Shown here piece by piece: positions 18,619 to 26,127 of a DNA stretch of 64,000 nt. The DNA is from Paenibacillus sp. RC334 (GTDB lineage: Bacteria > Bacillota > Bacilli > Paenibacillales > Paenibacillaceae). The stretch spans positions 4,258,501 to 4,322,500 of the forward strand of contig NZ_CP125370.1 of the NCBI RefSeq assembly GCF_030034735.1. The letters run 5' to 3'. Under the pieces are notes generated by a model. It saw only the letters and a program-made list of their open reading frames with translations, made no database searches and was not told the DNA's origin. The translations under genes and the position numbers were made by a program. The number at the start of each line of letters is the position of its first letter. The stretch's first letter is position 1.

Positions 18619-19188
18619 TTAGTTTCCCCACTTGGCAATTAAGGATTGCTTGTCATATGCTTGAACACCGATAGACTGAATACCTTGTTTCATAACAGAG
18701 CTACTAGAAGTTGATGGATGCGCTTGAGATAACGTATGGCCAATCTCATGGGTTGCGTTGGAGGTTTTTTGTGCGGAATTCATACCGAAAGCCTCCATCT
18801 GATTATGATAAATTGCCACAGTAGCAAATGCCCATCTATCGCTTACACCTGCTACACCACCAGATGTGTTATAAGGAGTCGTTACTCCCAATAAACCAGA
18901 AGTAGCTGTAGAACCAACATAATATTTGTCTGGAGTTCCACTCGTCGATGTCGTTTTACCGATGTTTACTGATCCAGACGCAGCGCTCCAATCAGAACGT
19001 GCGGTATCATAGGCACTGGTATAGCCATTCGTAGAAACAGAGGAATCATAATATGCATTAAAATTGGCTGAGCTTCTCCCTCCGGTAAAGCTAGTTGCAA
19101 AAGAAGTGGAACTAATAGAAATCACGGCAATAGATAATATTCCGACCATGGAAAATAGCTTTTTCTTGGAAGCTAATAGTTTTTTCAA
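18619..19188 (-). CDS. Small secreted metzincin-like zinc metalloprotease
   Basis: The product is 189 residues from the TTG at 19186-19188, which follows AAAGGGGTG; a longer ATG frame from 19230 has no site. A signal peptide (KKLFSMVGILSIAVISISST, cleaved near SFA-TS) leads to a ~155-residue mature protein. The zinc motif HEIGHTLSQAH fits HExxHxxGxxH apart from Ser for Gly, and SVMKQG about 10 residues later fits the Met-turn of matrixin/M10-type enzymes. It is thus a minimal secreted protease. Substrate unknown. It lies in the AT-rich insert with the unknown secreted protein downstream. Confidence 0.8.
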   Translation of the reverse strand: MKKLLASKKKLFSMVGILSIAVISISSTSFATSFTGGRSSANFNAYYDSSVSTNGYTSAYDTARSDWSAASGSVNIGKTTSTSGTPDKYYVGSTATSGLLGVTTPYNTSGGVAGVSDRWAFATVAIYHNQMEAFGMNSAQKTSNATHEIGHTLSQAHPSTSSSSVMKQGIQSIGVQAYDKQSLIAKWGN

Positions 19189-19230
19189 GGTTAGCACCCC
19201 TTTTAGGAAATTTGGAAATCTTATTATCAT

Positions 19231-19357
19231 TCCTGACGTAACAGAAAACCACTAAATCATTGGCAGCACTTGCTACACTACTAAGTCCAAACGCATCCAC
19301 CAGTATTAAAGACACTACAACTAGAGTCATTGAGATTTTATTTTATTTTGTTTTCAA
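19231..19357 (-). pseudogene. Broken secreted-protein gene start (in-frame stop in the signal peptide)
   Basis: After AAGGGAGG, a TTG at 19355-19357 opens a frame that meets TAA at the fifth codon. The same frame then continues as a clean signal peptide (MTLVVVSLILVDAFGLSSVA, with a SAA cleavage-like end) and runs into the metzincin gene start region. This looks like a decayed gene fused against the protease gene. Translation from the internal ATG would need a different ribosome site, which I do not see. Confidence 0.45.
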
Positions 19358-19632
19358 CTCAATCCTCCCTTTTATTTGGACATTTCCACTATTAATATAC
19401 AGTCTACCGTTACAACAATCTACCATTTAAACAAAATATTTCATAATTCGACATCAATTTGATTCTTTATTCCTACTTGAAATGTAAGTTTATAGCTCTG
19501 CTTCAGGCTCAATATACGCTTTTTGAAGCTCAAGGCTTCATAAAAATTTCGGGTTTAGATCGCTTACTTCTAATTAATGATATGGAAAAGAGTACTCAAG
19601 TCTACCTATCTCAGCAAGAGTAAGTCTTTACC

Positions 19633-19884
19633 ATGTCAAATCGTTCATCAAAATACTTCAATCGTAAAAATCAGGCCATATTTAGAAATCTCAATGTTCG
19701 ATTGATATCAGACGAAGTAATTGAAATATTGCAGAAGCAACATGAAAGAGTCTTTATGGAAAAAGAATTAGCTGGAGAAATGTATGTAGATATTGAATTA
19801 GTCTGTTGCACAAATATTTGGAAAGCAAGTTTTCCCAAACACAATTACAAGGCTGATGAAAAGAAAGATAGAATAATTTACTGA
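19633..19884 (+). CDS. Hypothetical protein, possibly a gene remnant
   Basis: This 83-residue frame (MSNRSSKYFNRKNQAIFRNL...) has no good ribosome binding site and no family I recognise. Coding-like sequence also appears in other frames on both sides: upstream a Leu/Gln-rich stretch ending at 19621-19623 (IKISGLDRLLLINDMEKSTQ), and downstream KEVSDPLEIEEKLCDQ up to a stop near 19970. This suggests one or more decayed genes rather than an intact small gene. Confidence 0.35.
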   Translation: MSNRSSKYFNRKNQAIFRNLNVRLISDEVIEILQKQHERVFMEKELAGEMYVDIELVCCTNIWKASFPKHNYKADEKKDRIIY

Positions 19885-20015
19885 GTAAAAAGAAGTATCT
19901 GATCCACTAGAAATTGAAGAAAAACTCTGTGACCAAAAGACTGACCAGAAAGTCGAAAATGTAGCCGTTTAGACCAAGAAAAGCAAAGATACATAAGGAA
20001 TTTTTGATAACACCC

Positions 20016-20047
20016 CCATTTGGGTATATGATGTAGACAAGATATCA
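20016..20047 (+). repeat. 32-bp direct repeat, right copy, bordering the accessory insert
   Basis: This copy matches 16501-16532 at 31 of 32 positions. It includes TTGGGT (20020-20025), a 17-base gap and TATCAT (20043-20048), a plausible promoter for ppk2, whose AAGGAG follows at 20061. Confidence 0.85.
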
Positions 20048-20076
20048 TACTTCAATTGAAAAGGAGCGTGCCTTTT

Positions 20077-20907
20077 ATGTCTGATTCATTAGGAATGCTG
20101 ACACCGGGTAAAAAAGTTTCTTTAAAAGAATGGAACCCCAAGGATACGAAGGATATCAAAAATAAAGAAGAAATTCAGCAGGAAACAGATCAATTGAAGG
20201 AACGCTTCGCGGAACTACAAAGCAAATTATTTACGGAGAAAAAACATGCTGTTTTGTTTGTATTTCAGGGTATGGATTGCAGCGGAAAAGATGGCGTCAT
20301 CAAGCAGGTATTTTCCAACCTCAATCCGGCGGGGGTGACTGTCCACAGTTTTAAATCACCTACAGCCGAAGAATTAAGTCACGACTTCCTGTGGCGTGCC
20401 CACAGCGTAACCCCGGGACGTGGATATATCGCGGCATTCAACCGCTCTTATTATGAGGATGTACTGATTACACGTGTTCACGGCCAGGTATCCGACAAGC
20501 AGGCCAAACGAAATATTAAACACATCAAACATTTTGAACAACTGCTGCTGGATAACGGTGTAAAGGTCGTCAAAATCTTTTTACATATTTCAAAGCAATT
20601 CCAGTTGGAAAAGCTGATCGACCGAATTGAAAAGCCGCATAAAAACTGGAAACTTGATCCAAGTGATTTGCAGGAACGTAAATTTTGGAAGCAATATACC
20701 CAATATTATGAGGACGTGCTGGAGCTAAGCGCAACCAAGCAGGCTCCGTGGTATGTCGTTCCTTCGGATAACCGTTGGTACAGGGATTATACTGTGCTGC
20801 GCATTGCCGTCCAAACGCTGGAGGAGATGAAGCTGTCCGATCCTGAACCAAGACCGGAACTGGAATCCCTTTTGCCTGAGCTGTATAAAGAACGGGATAA
20901 AAAATAG
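20077..20907 (+). CDS. Polyphosphate kinase 2 family nucleotide phosphotransferase
   Basis: The product is 276 residues from the ATG at 20077, after AAGGAG with a 10-base gap; an upstream in-frame ATG at 20056 is less well placed. It shows the PPK2 fold: Walker A-type QGMDCSGKDG at ~64-73, the FNRSYYEDVL Walker B/lid block, FLHISKQFQLEKLIDRIEKP and WYVVPSDNRWYRDYTVLRI. Members transfer phosphate between polyphosphate and nucleoside mono- or diphosphates. The single-domain length fits class I or III; the exact substrate preference cannot be fixed. It lies just outside the accessory insert. Confidence 0.88.
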   Translation: MSDSLGMLTPGKKVSLKEWNPKDTKDIKNKEEIQQETDQLKERFAELQSKLFTEKKHAVLFVFQGMDCSGKDGVIKQVFSNLNPAGVTVHSFKSPTAEELSHDFLWRAHSVTPGRGYIAAFNRSYYEDVLITRVHGQVSDKQAKRNIKHIKHFEQLLLDNGVKVVKIFLHISKQFQLEKLIDRIEKPHKNWKLDPSDLQERKFWKQYTQYYEDVLELSATKQAPWYVVPSDNRWYRDYTVLRIAVQTLEEMKLSDPEPRPELESLLPELYKERDKK

Positions 20908-20953
20908 CTTCGCAGGCGCAAGTACTCTATCATGTGTTTGTTAACATACCAAA

Positions 20954-21021
20954 TAAAAAAAGCTTTCAAAGCCTTACTCATGGCTGAAAATGCCGCGTGA
21001 GGGATTTGGAGGCTTTTTTTG
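20954..21021 (+). terminator. Terminator after ppk2
   Basis: Long imperfect hairpin whose arms AAAAAGCTTTCAAAGCC and GGATTTGGAGGCTTTTT pair with few mismatches, ending in a T run about 100 bp past the stop. The A-rich left end could also serve fluC from the other side. Confidence 0.75.
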
Positions 21022-21054
21022 CGTTTTACAGACTATTTTGGAGACTTATAAAGT

Positions 21055-21411
21055 TCAACTAATCATATATCCAGCCGCCGCCGCCGTTACTCCTACCACC
21101 ACGGAAGACAGCACATAGACAGCCGTACGCCGATATTCTCTACGTTCGATCAGTTGGAGAGATTCATACCCGAATGTTGAAAAGGTGGTATAGCCACCAC
21201 AAAAGCCTGTCCCCAGCAGCATCCAGAGTGCAGGAGACAGATTATGCTGCGTAAATTCGCCGTACAGCCAGCCGAGCAGCAATGAACCACTGATGTTAAT
21301 GATCCACGTTCCCCACGGAAATGCGGTGCCAAACCTTTTTCCAACCCACATGCCAAGCCCGTATCTCGCCAATGTACCGACCATTCCACCTGCCGCCGCC
21401 CACCAGATCAT
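21055..21411 (-). CDS. fluC: Fluoride channel FluC (CrcB)
   Basis: This 118-residue four-helix protein exports fluoride passively as an antiparallel dimer. It shows the N-terminal GGMVGTLARYGLG, the conserved INISGSLLLGWLYG and the filter motif GGYTTFSTFGYES. The ATG at 21409-21411 follows AAGGAGGAC and overlaps the stop of the upstream fluC copy by four bases (ATGA). Firmicutes often carry two such genes, and some pairs form heterodimers. Here the partner is frameshifted, so this copy may act alone or the pair may be inactive. Confidence 0.9.
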   Translation of the reverse strand: MIWWAAAGGMVGTLARYGLGMWVGKRFGTAFPWGTWIINISGSLLLGWLYGEFTQHNLSPALWMLLGTGFCGGYTTFSTFGYESLQLIERREYRRTAVYVLSSVVVGVTAAAAGYMIS

Positions 21412-21810
21412 AAGTTGTCCTCCTTGGGGGCAGCTTGCGTCATTTTCGTGCCCAGACGAATACCTGTCCATGTCAAAAACAGACCTCCACATACACTGAG
21501 CAACAGATACAACACAGCCGTAAGCGCACGATCATGAACCGTCAGACGCACGGCATCCACTGCAAAGGTGGAAAAGGTTGTAAAGCCCCCCAGTAAAGCC
21601 TGTTCCGATGGCAAGTCGCCAGCGAGGCTTGATCCGCCACGATCGCAAAGTTACCGTAAAGAACCAGCCGAGAAACAGACAGCCGATCCAATTAATGAAC
21701 AGTACGCCAAGTGGAAAATCGGCCCCTGCCGCAGGCAGCAATGTTTGTACGCCGTAACGGGCAGAGGTTCCGAGTGCTCCACCTGCCCCGACGAATAGCA
21801 CGTCTTTCAT
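21408..21810 (-). pseudogene. Second fluC (CrcB) gene with a homopolymer frameshift
   Basis: The first frame, from ATG at 21810, reads MKDVLFVGAGGALGTSARYG and FINWIGCLFLGWFF up to LAIGTGFTGG, then leaves the family at a run of six G (plus-strand C run 21586-21591). One G fewer restores GGFTTFSTFAVDAVRL and a normal ending at 21408, giving a 133-residue protein. It is either a true one-base insertion, a slippage-prone phase-variable tract or a sequencing error. The intact form would be translationally coupled to the downstream fluC. Confidence 0.85.
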
Positions 21811-21911
21811 CTTTATATCCCCTTCTTCACTCTTGCAGTATTCATGGTGTAACCATAACAGCGGCTGAACCTGATCTTACACACTACGTATATCCGTCTG
21901 CTACATATATT

Positions 21912-23222
21912 TTACGACTGTGAATCCCGCCACTGCTGGTTTTGTCTGATTTTCGACTCATTCCCCTGCTCTGTAGCCTGGTAAAAGGTCCGGTCTGCTA
22001 TCAAATCAGGCAAATATTGCTGTTTCACATAATGGTTCGGATAATTGTGCGGATATTGATAACCGACATGACCGAGCTTCTCCGAGCCTTTGTAATGTGC
22101 ATCTCGCAAATGCAGCGGCACCTCAGCAGATTTGATGTCGTCCATAGCCGACATGGCCCGTGAAATCGCCGTATATACAGCATTCGATTTCGGACTCTCC
22201 ACGGCGAATAAAATAGCCTGCGCGATGTTCAGCTTGGCCTCCGGCCAGCCGTTATTGCGATAGGCTTCAAGCGCACTCACTGCCTGCACCATCGCCTGCG
22301 GATTTGCCAGGCCAATATCCTCGCTGCTCGCTGCGATAAGACGGCGGAGAAAGGTCATCGGGTTCATGCCGAGCTTCTCCACAGCGTACAGAAACCAGAA
22401 CAGCGCCGCGTCGCTGGAGCCGCGAATGCTTTTGTGAAAGGCGGACAGCACGTCATACTGCGTGGACTCGTCTGCCTTGACAATCGGGCGGCGAATGGAT
22501 TCCTCCGCGACTTCCAGCGTCACGTGAATCGTGCCGTCTGCCAGCGGAGGCGTCGTGAGCGCCGCCAGTTCCAGCGCGTTCAAGGCGCGACGGATATCGC
22601 CGTTCGCCATGGACGCGATGTGATCCAGCGCAGCTTCGTCCACCTGAAGCTGCATATAGCCGAGCCCCTTGTCCGCATCACCCAAGGCACGGCGCATGGC
22701 TGCCAGCGAATGCTCCTGCGTCAGCGATTCGAGCTGAAATAACGTAGAACGGCTTAGCAAGGCGCCGTTTACATAGTGAAAGGGGTTTTCGGTTGTGGCG
22801 CCGATAAACACGATCGTACCCTTTTCCACCGCAGGCAGCAGTGCATCCTGGCGCGAGCTGTTGAAACGATGTACCTCATCGAGAAACAGGATCGTCTTTT
22901 TGCCGTACATCGATTTATTCGTTTGTGCACGGTCAATGACTTCCCTCACGTCCTTCACTGACGCTTCCACTGCATTCAGGCGGACAAATTCGCCTTGCGT
23001 GTGTTGTGAAATAATATGCGCCAGCGTCGTCTTGCCACATCCCGGCGGCCCGTACAGGAGGATGGAAGAAACCTGGTCTGCCTCTATAGCTCTTCGCAGT
23101 AGCTTGCCCGGACCGACGACATGCTCCTGTCCAATATATTCGTCCAGCGAAGTCGGACGCAGTCGGTCAGCAAGCAACCGATTGCTTGGCGTCGACTCTT
23201 GGGAATATGAAAATAAGTCCAT
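21912..23222 (-). CDS. rarA: Replication-associated recombination protein RarA (MgsA family AAA ATPase)
   Basis: This protein of 436 residues from the ATG at 23220-23222 follows AAGGA; an in-frame GTG three codons earlier sits too close to the site. It has the clamp-loader-like AAA core: LRPTSLDEYIGQEH, Walker A GPPGCGKTTLAH, Walker B ILFLDEVHRFN, sensor 1 FIGATTENP, then the MgsA C-terminal tetramer region with DAHYKGSEKLGHVGYQYPHN. RarA acts at stalled replication forks and in the DNA damage response. B. subtilis yrvN is the orthologue. Confidence 0.94.
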   Translation of the reverse strand: MDLFSYSQESTPSNRLLADRLRPTSLDEYIGQEHVVGPGKLLRRAIEADQVSSILLYGPPGCGKTTLAHIISQHTQGEFVRLNAVEASVKDVREVIDRAQTNKSMYGKKTILFLDEVHRFNSSRQDALLPAVEKGTIVFIGATTENPFHYVNGALLSRSTLFQLESLTQEHSLAAMRRALGDADKGLGYMQLQVDEAALDHIASMANGDIRRALNALELAALTTPPLADGTIHVTLEVAEESIRRPIVKADESTQYDVLSAFHKSIRGSSDAALFWFLYAVEKLGMNPMTFLRRLIAASSEDIGLANPQAMVQAVSALEAYRNNGWPEAKLNIAQAILFAVESPKSNAVYTAISRAMSAMDDIKSAEVPLHLRDAHYKGSEKLGHVGYQYPHNYPNHYVKQQYLPDLIADRTFYQATEQGNESKIRQNQQWRDSQS

Positions 23223-23439
23223 TTCATTCACTTCCTTATGGTGATATGAGGGAACACTCTACCCCTGTGGGGTCCATATACATCGCGTTCGCTCATGCGG
23301 TTGAAACCTTGAAATTTCAAGCGATCTATTATCCTAAAAACGGTATGAACCGCCTTTTATTCTACCATACCCGCAGACAAGTTGCAGATAGCACAGTCAC
23401 GGCATGGCTATATATTTACATACCTGCAACCTGGCAAGC

Positions 23440-23485
23440 AAAAGAAAGAACAGCCGAACGAAAGATGAATTTCGTGGCTGTTCTT
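23440..23485 (-). terminator. Terminator of helD, in the 360-bp gap to rarA
   Basis: AAGAACAGCC (23446-23455) pairs with GGCTGTTCTT (23476-23485), with an inner ACGAAA/TTTCGT stem and a T-rich tail on the minus strand, 100 bp past the helD stop. The rest of 23223-23584 shows no gene. A TGGTAGAAT extended -10 near 23355-23364 may be the rarA promoter. Confidence 0.75.
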
Positions 23486-23584
23486 ATTACTGATATGACA
23501 TATGACTCCCATGATGTTCACCATTATGGTAGCTTAAGCAGTTACTACGCATCCACTTAGACGCTAATTTAAAATACCCTTTCC

Positions 23585-25726
23585 TTACTTCACCTGTTCC
23601 TGTACATAACTTGGAAGAGTACCCTCATGTAACAGCCACAGCTCATGCAGCGCACGGGTACAGCCCACATACAGCAGCTTGGCATCCCATGCCAGCTCTC
23701 CATAATGTTCTCGGTCGGCATCCGCTACAATGACTGCGTCGAACTCCAGCCCTTTGGACAGGTACACAGGTAGAACGGACAATCCGCCTTCGTATTGCTT
23801 TTTACCGCCGTCAATCAGATTCACATCTAATCCTGCATTCGTAAAAGCCTCATGCAGCTCCACTGCCTCCTTCAAGGTACGCGTCAGCACAGATACAGTG
23901 CGATATTCCTTGGAAGAAAGCTCTTGCAGAGCGGTCAGCAAACTCTGTTCACGCCCCGATGTACCGTATGGCAGTGTGCGCACCGGATCGCCGCTACGGA
24001 ATACCGGAACGGCCGCAATGCCGCCGCGAACCCCCTGCTCCAAAATCGTATTTGCAAACTCTATAATCTCCAGCGTAGATCTGTAGCTTCGGGTAAGTGC
24101 AAAATACCCCGTATGTTCCGGCGCAAAAAGAGAACTCATTTCTTCCCAGGCATGTACGCCACGGTATTCGTGAATACCCTGCGACAGATCACCCAATATC
24201 GTGAATGAATGCCCTTTAACGAACAAATCCAATAGTGCGATATGAAAAGGTGAAAAATCCTGCGCTTCATCAATGACTACATGGTCAAAACGTTGAGACG
24301 ATTCTACCTCATGAATCAGCACGTGAAGATATACCAACGCAGTAAGATCCTCTTCGCGGATAACCTGTTTACGCAGATCCGACTGTGTGGTCTTAAAAAT
24401 AGCAGCAGGCAAAGAAGCCTTCAGCTCCGCAGCCGTGTCTGCGGGTAATCCTTTTGCTGCCTGAAAAAGCTGCTTGTAAAGCGTCAGCGCGTCGTATTGG
24501 GGCCATTTTTTAGCATATGCCTTTTCCCGGGGTCCCGTTTTTTTCTTGCGTTCCTTGAGCGCAACCGCCGAGGGCGACTTTTTCAGCTCCATTTCAATCC
24601 AGCGATGGACTCTTGCAAGCACGCGTTCTTTTCGCTTTGCAAGCGGATAGGGCTTGTATTCCTCATTGAACCAGTTCAAAATCTCGGCTCGCGGGAGCAC
24701 CGCCCCATCCCATGGTGAAAAATCTCCCTCCGGCACCGAGACAGGCTCCAGCCGTTCCACAAAAGCTTGAAGCAGCTTCATGAAGTGAATCGAACCTTTG
24801 AATCGCCCCGGCGCCTCATCCATAGATTCCGTTCTGAGGCTGCCGCTTTCAAACCAATAAGCTAACGTTTCAGCAGGATCTGCTATAGGTAAATCCAGAC
24901 CCAACAGGTTAAGTGCCCAGTCCGCAAATGTACTTTGCTGAATATTTCCGACCCCCAGCTCTGGAAGTACATCTGAAATATAATCGAGAAACATATGGTT
25001 CGGTGCAAAAATAACCATCTTGTCCGCCGATACTTGCTCCTTGTATTGATACAGCAAAAATGCGAGACGATGCAGCGCTACCGTCGTCTTGCCACTACCC
25101 GCTACCCCTTGAATGACGAGGGCTGTATTTTTAGCGGCACGAATGATTTGATCCTGCTCTGCCTGAATCGTAGATACGATATCCCGCAATCGATTATCCT
25201 TGTTCTCTCCCAGACGATAGACGAGAAATTCATCAGAAACCGCAGGCTCGTTGCTTTCACGGTTGTACGTATCGGCTACCCGTTCCAGTATTCTTTTACG
25301 AATGACAACGTTGCGCTTTAAATACACCAAGCCCTCAATCGTTCCCTCAGGAGCTTCGTAGGACGCGGTTTCTTCACCGCCTGTAAAAGAATAAAACAAG
25401 CTGGCAATCGGAGCGCGCCAATCAATCACAAGCGGATACGCAGACGCTTCCTCGCGCTCCACTCCGATTTTGCCGATGTAGAGCGGCTTACGCTGTCCCC
25501 TGCCACGTTCGTCAAAATCCATGCGTCCAAAATAAGGCTCCTGCGCACTTTTTGCCAAAGCCTGGCGTTTTTCCTCCCGCCCGGATTCCAGCACCTGCTC
25601 CGTAAAATCATGTCCCGTGTACACTGGCGTATTGCGAAGCCGTTCCAATCTGCGATCAATTTCCTCCATAGCAAGCGACAGCCTGTGCTGTTCTTCTTGA
25701 TAGGCACTTTGAAACCCGTTCTCCAT
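23585..25726 (-). CDS. helD: RNA polymerase recycling motor ATPase HelD
   Basis: This 713-residue superfamily 1 helicase-like protein has an N-terminal coiled-coil arm (EEQHRLSLAMEEIDRRLERL), then PLYIGKIGVER and DWRAPIASLFY, which are typical of HelD. Next come Walker A GVAGSGKTTVALHRLAFL (~210), Walker B DEAQDFSPF and the UvrD-like C-terminal motifs (LTRSYRST, LPVYLSKGLEFDAVIV). In B. subtilis HelD binds RNA polymerase and frees stalled complexes. The start follows TTAGGAGGTAACTGAA. It is monocistronic, with a terminator downstream. Confidence 0.92.
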   Translation of the reverse strand: MENGFQSAYQEEQHRLSLAMEEIDRRLERLRNTPVYTGHDFTEQVLESGREEKRQALAKSAQEPYFGRMDFDERGRGQRKPLYIGKIGVEREEASAYPLVIDWRAPIASLFYSFTGGEETASYEAPEGTIEGLVYLKRNVVIRKRILERVADTYNRESNEPAVSDEFLVYRLGENKDNRLRDIVSTIQAEQDQIIRAAKNTALVIQGVAGSGKTTVALHRLAFLLYQYKEQVSADKMVIFAPNHMFLDYISDVLPELGVGNIQQSTFADWALNLLGLDLPIADPAETLAYWFESGSLRTESMDEAPGRFKGSIHFMKLLQAFVERLEPVSVPEGDFSPWDGAVLPRAEILNWFNEEYKPYPLAKRKERVLARVHRWIEMELKKSPSAVALKERKKKTGPREKAYAKKWPQYDALTLYKQLFQAAKGLPADTAAELKASLPAAIFKTTQSDLRKQVIREEDLTALVYLHVLIHEVESSQRFDHVVIDEAQDFSPFHIALLDLFVKGHSFTILGDLSQGIHEYRGVHAWEEMSSLFAPEHTGYFALTRSYRSTLEIIEFANTILEQGVRGGIAAVPVFRSGDPVRTLPYGTSGREQSLLTALQELSSKEYRTVSVLTRTLKEAVELHEAFTNAGLDVNLIDGGKKQYEGGLSVLPVYLSKGLEFDAVIVADADREHYGELAWDAKLLYVGCTRALHELWLLHEGTLPSYVQEQVK

Positions 25727-25870
25727 TTCAGTTACCTCCTAAGAATATCAAGTCTCGATTTCTGTATCCCATTCATTTGCTCCGACACAAAAAAAGGAAA
25801 GTAAGCGTAACACATTAAACCCAAAAAATCCAACCTTATTTCCTAATACGCCCATTTCTATATGAAAAAT

Positions 25871-25925
25871 CCTTGCCCTTGGCTCTTATGCTCTTGTTCT
25901 TGGATCTTGATCTTAGCCCTTGAAC
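25871..25925. repeat. CTTG-rich low-complexity tract
   Basis: A degenerate series of CTTG/CTCTT units fills about 55 bp between helD and the inverted repeat. No reading frame or hairpin was found in it. Confidence 0.5.
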
Positions 25926-25968
25926 TTCCCCTGCCCTTCACATAAAGTATGGACCCTTGCGGCACCAG

Positions 25969-26101
25969 CGAAGCGGGTGATTTGAATCCGAAGAAGCGGA
26001 GCGTTCGCCTTTGCCTCTGAATTCCAACCTTCTGTCTTATTACAATCAGAGGAATTCAGAGGCAACAGCGATCGGAGGATCAAATCACACGCGAAGCGGC
26101 C
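25969..26101. repeat. Large imperfect inverted repeat downstream of the ABC transporter
   Basis: A 15-bp perfect core pairs TTGCCTCTGAATTCC (26011-26025) with GGAATTCAGAGGCAA (26051-26065) across a 25-nt loop. The arms extend outward with matches such as TGATTTGA (25978-25985) and TCAAATCA (26080-26087). The whole is about 130 bp, too large for a simple terminator and without a T run. It resembles a dispersed intergenic repeat. It lies 26 bp after the ABC transporter stop. Confidence 0.7.
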
Positions 26102-26127
26102 TCAAACGCGCTCCATACTCCTCTCCC

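Noticed and set aside
21811..21911. Possible fluoride riboswitch before the fluC pair
   Set aside because: The sequence lacks the conserved GGnGAUGG and pseudoknot elements; only a small TATGGT/ACCATG hairpin is seen.
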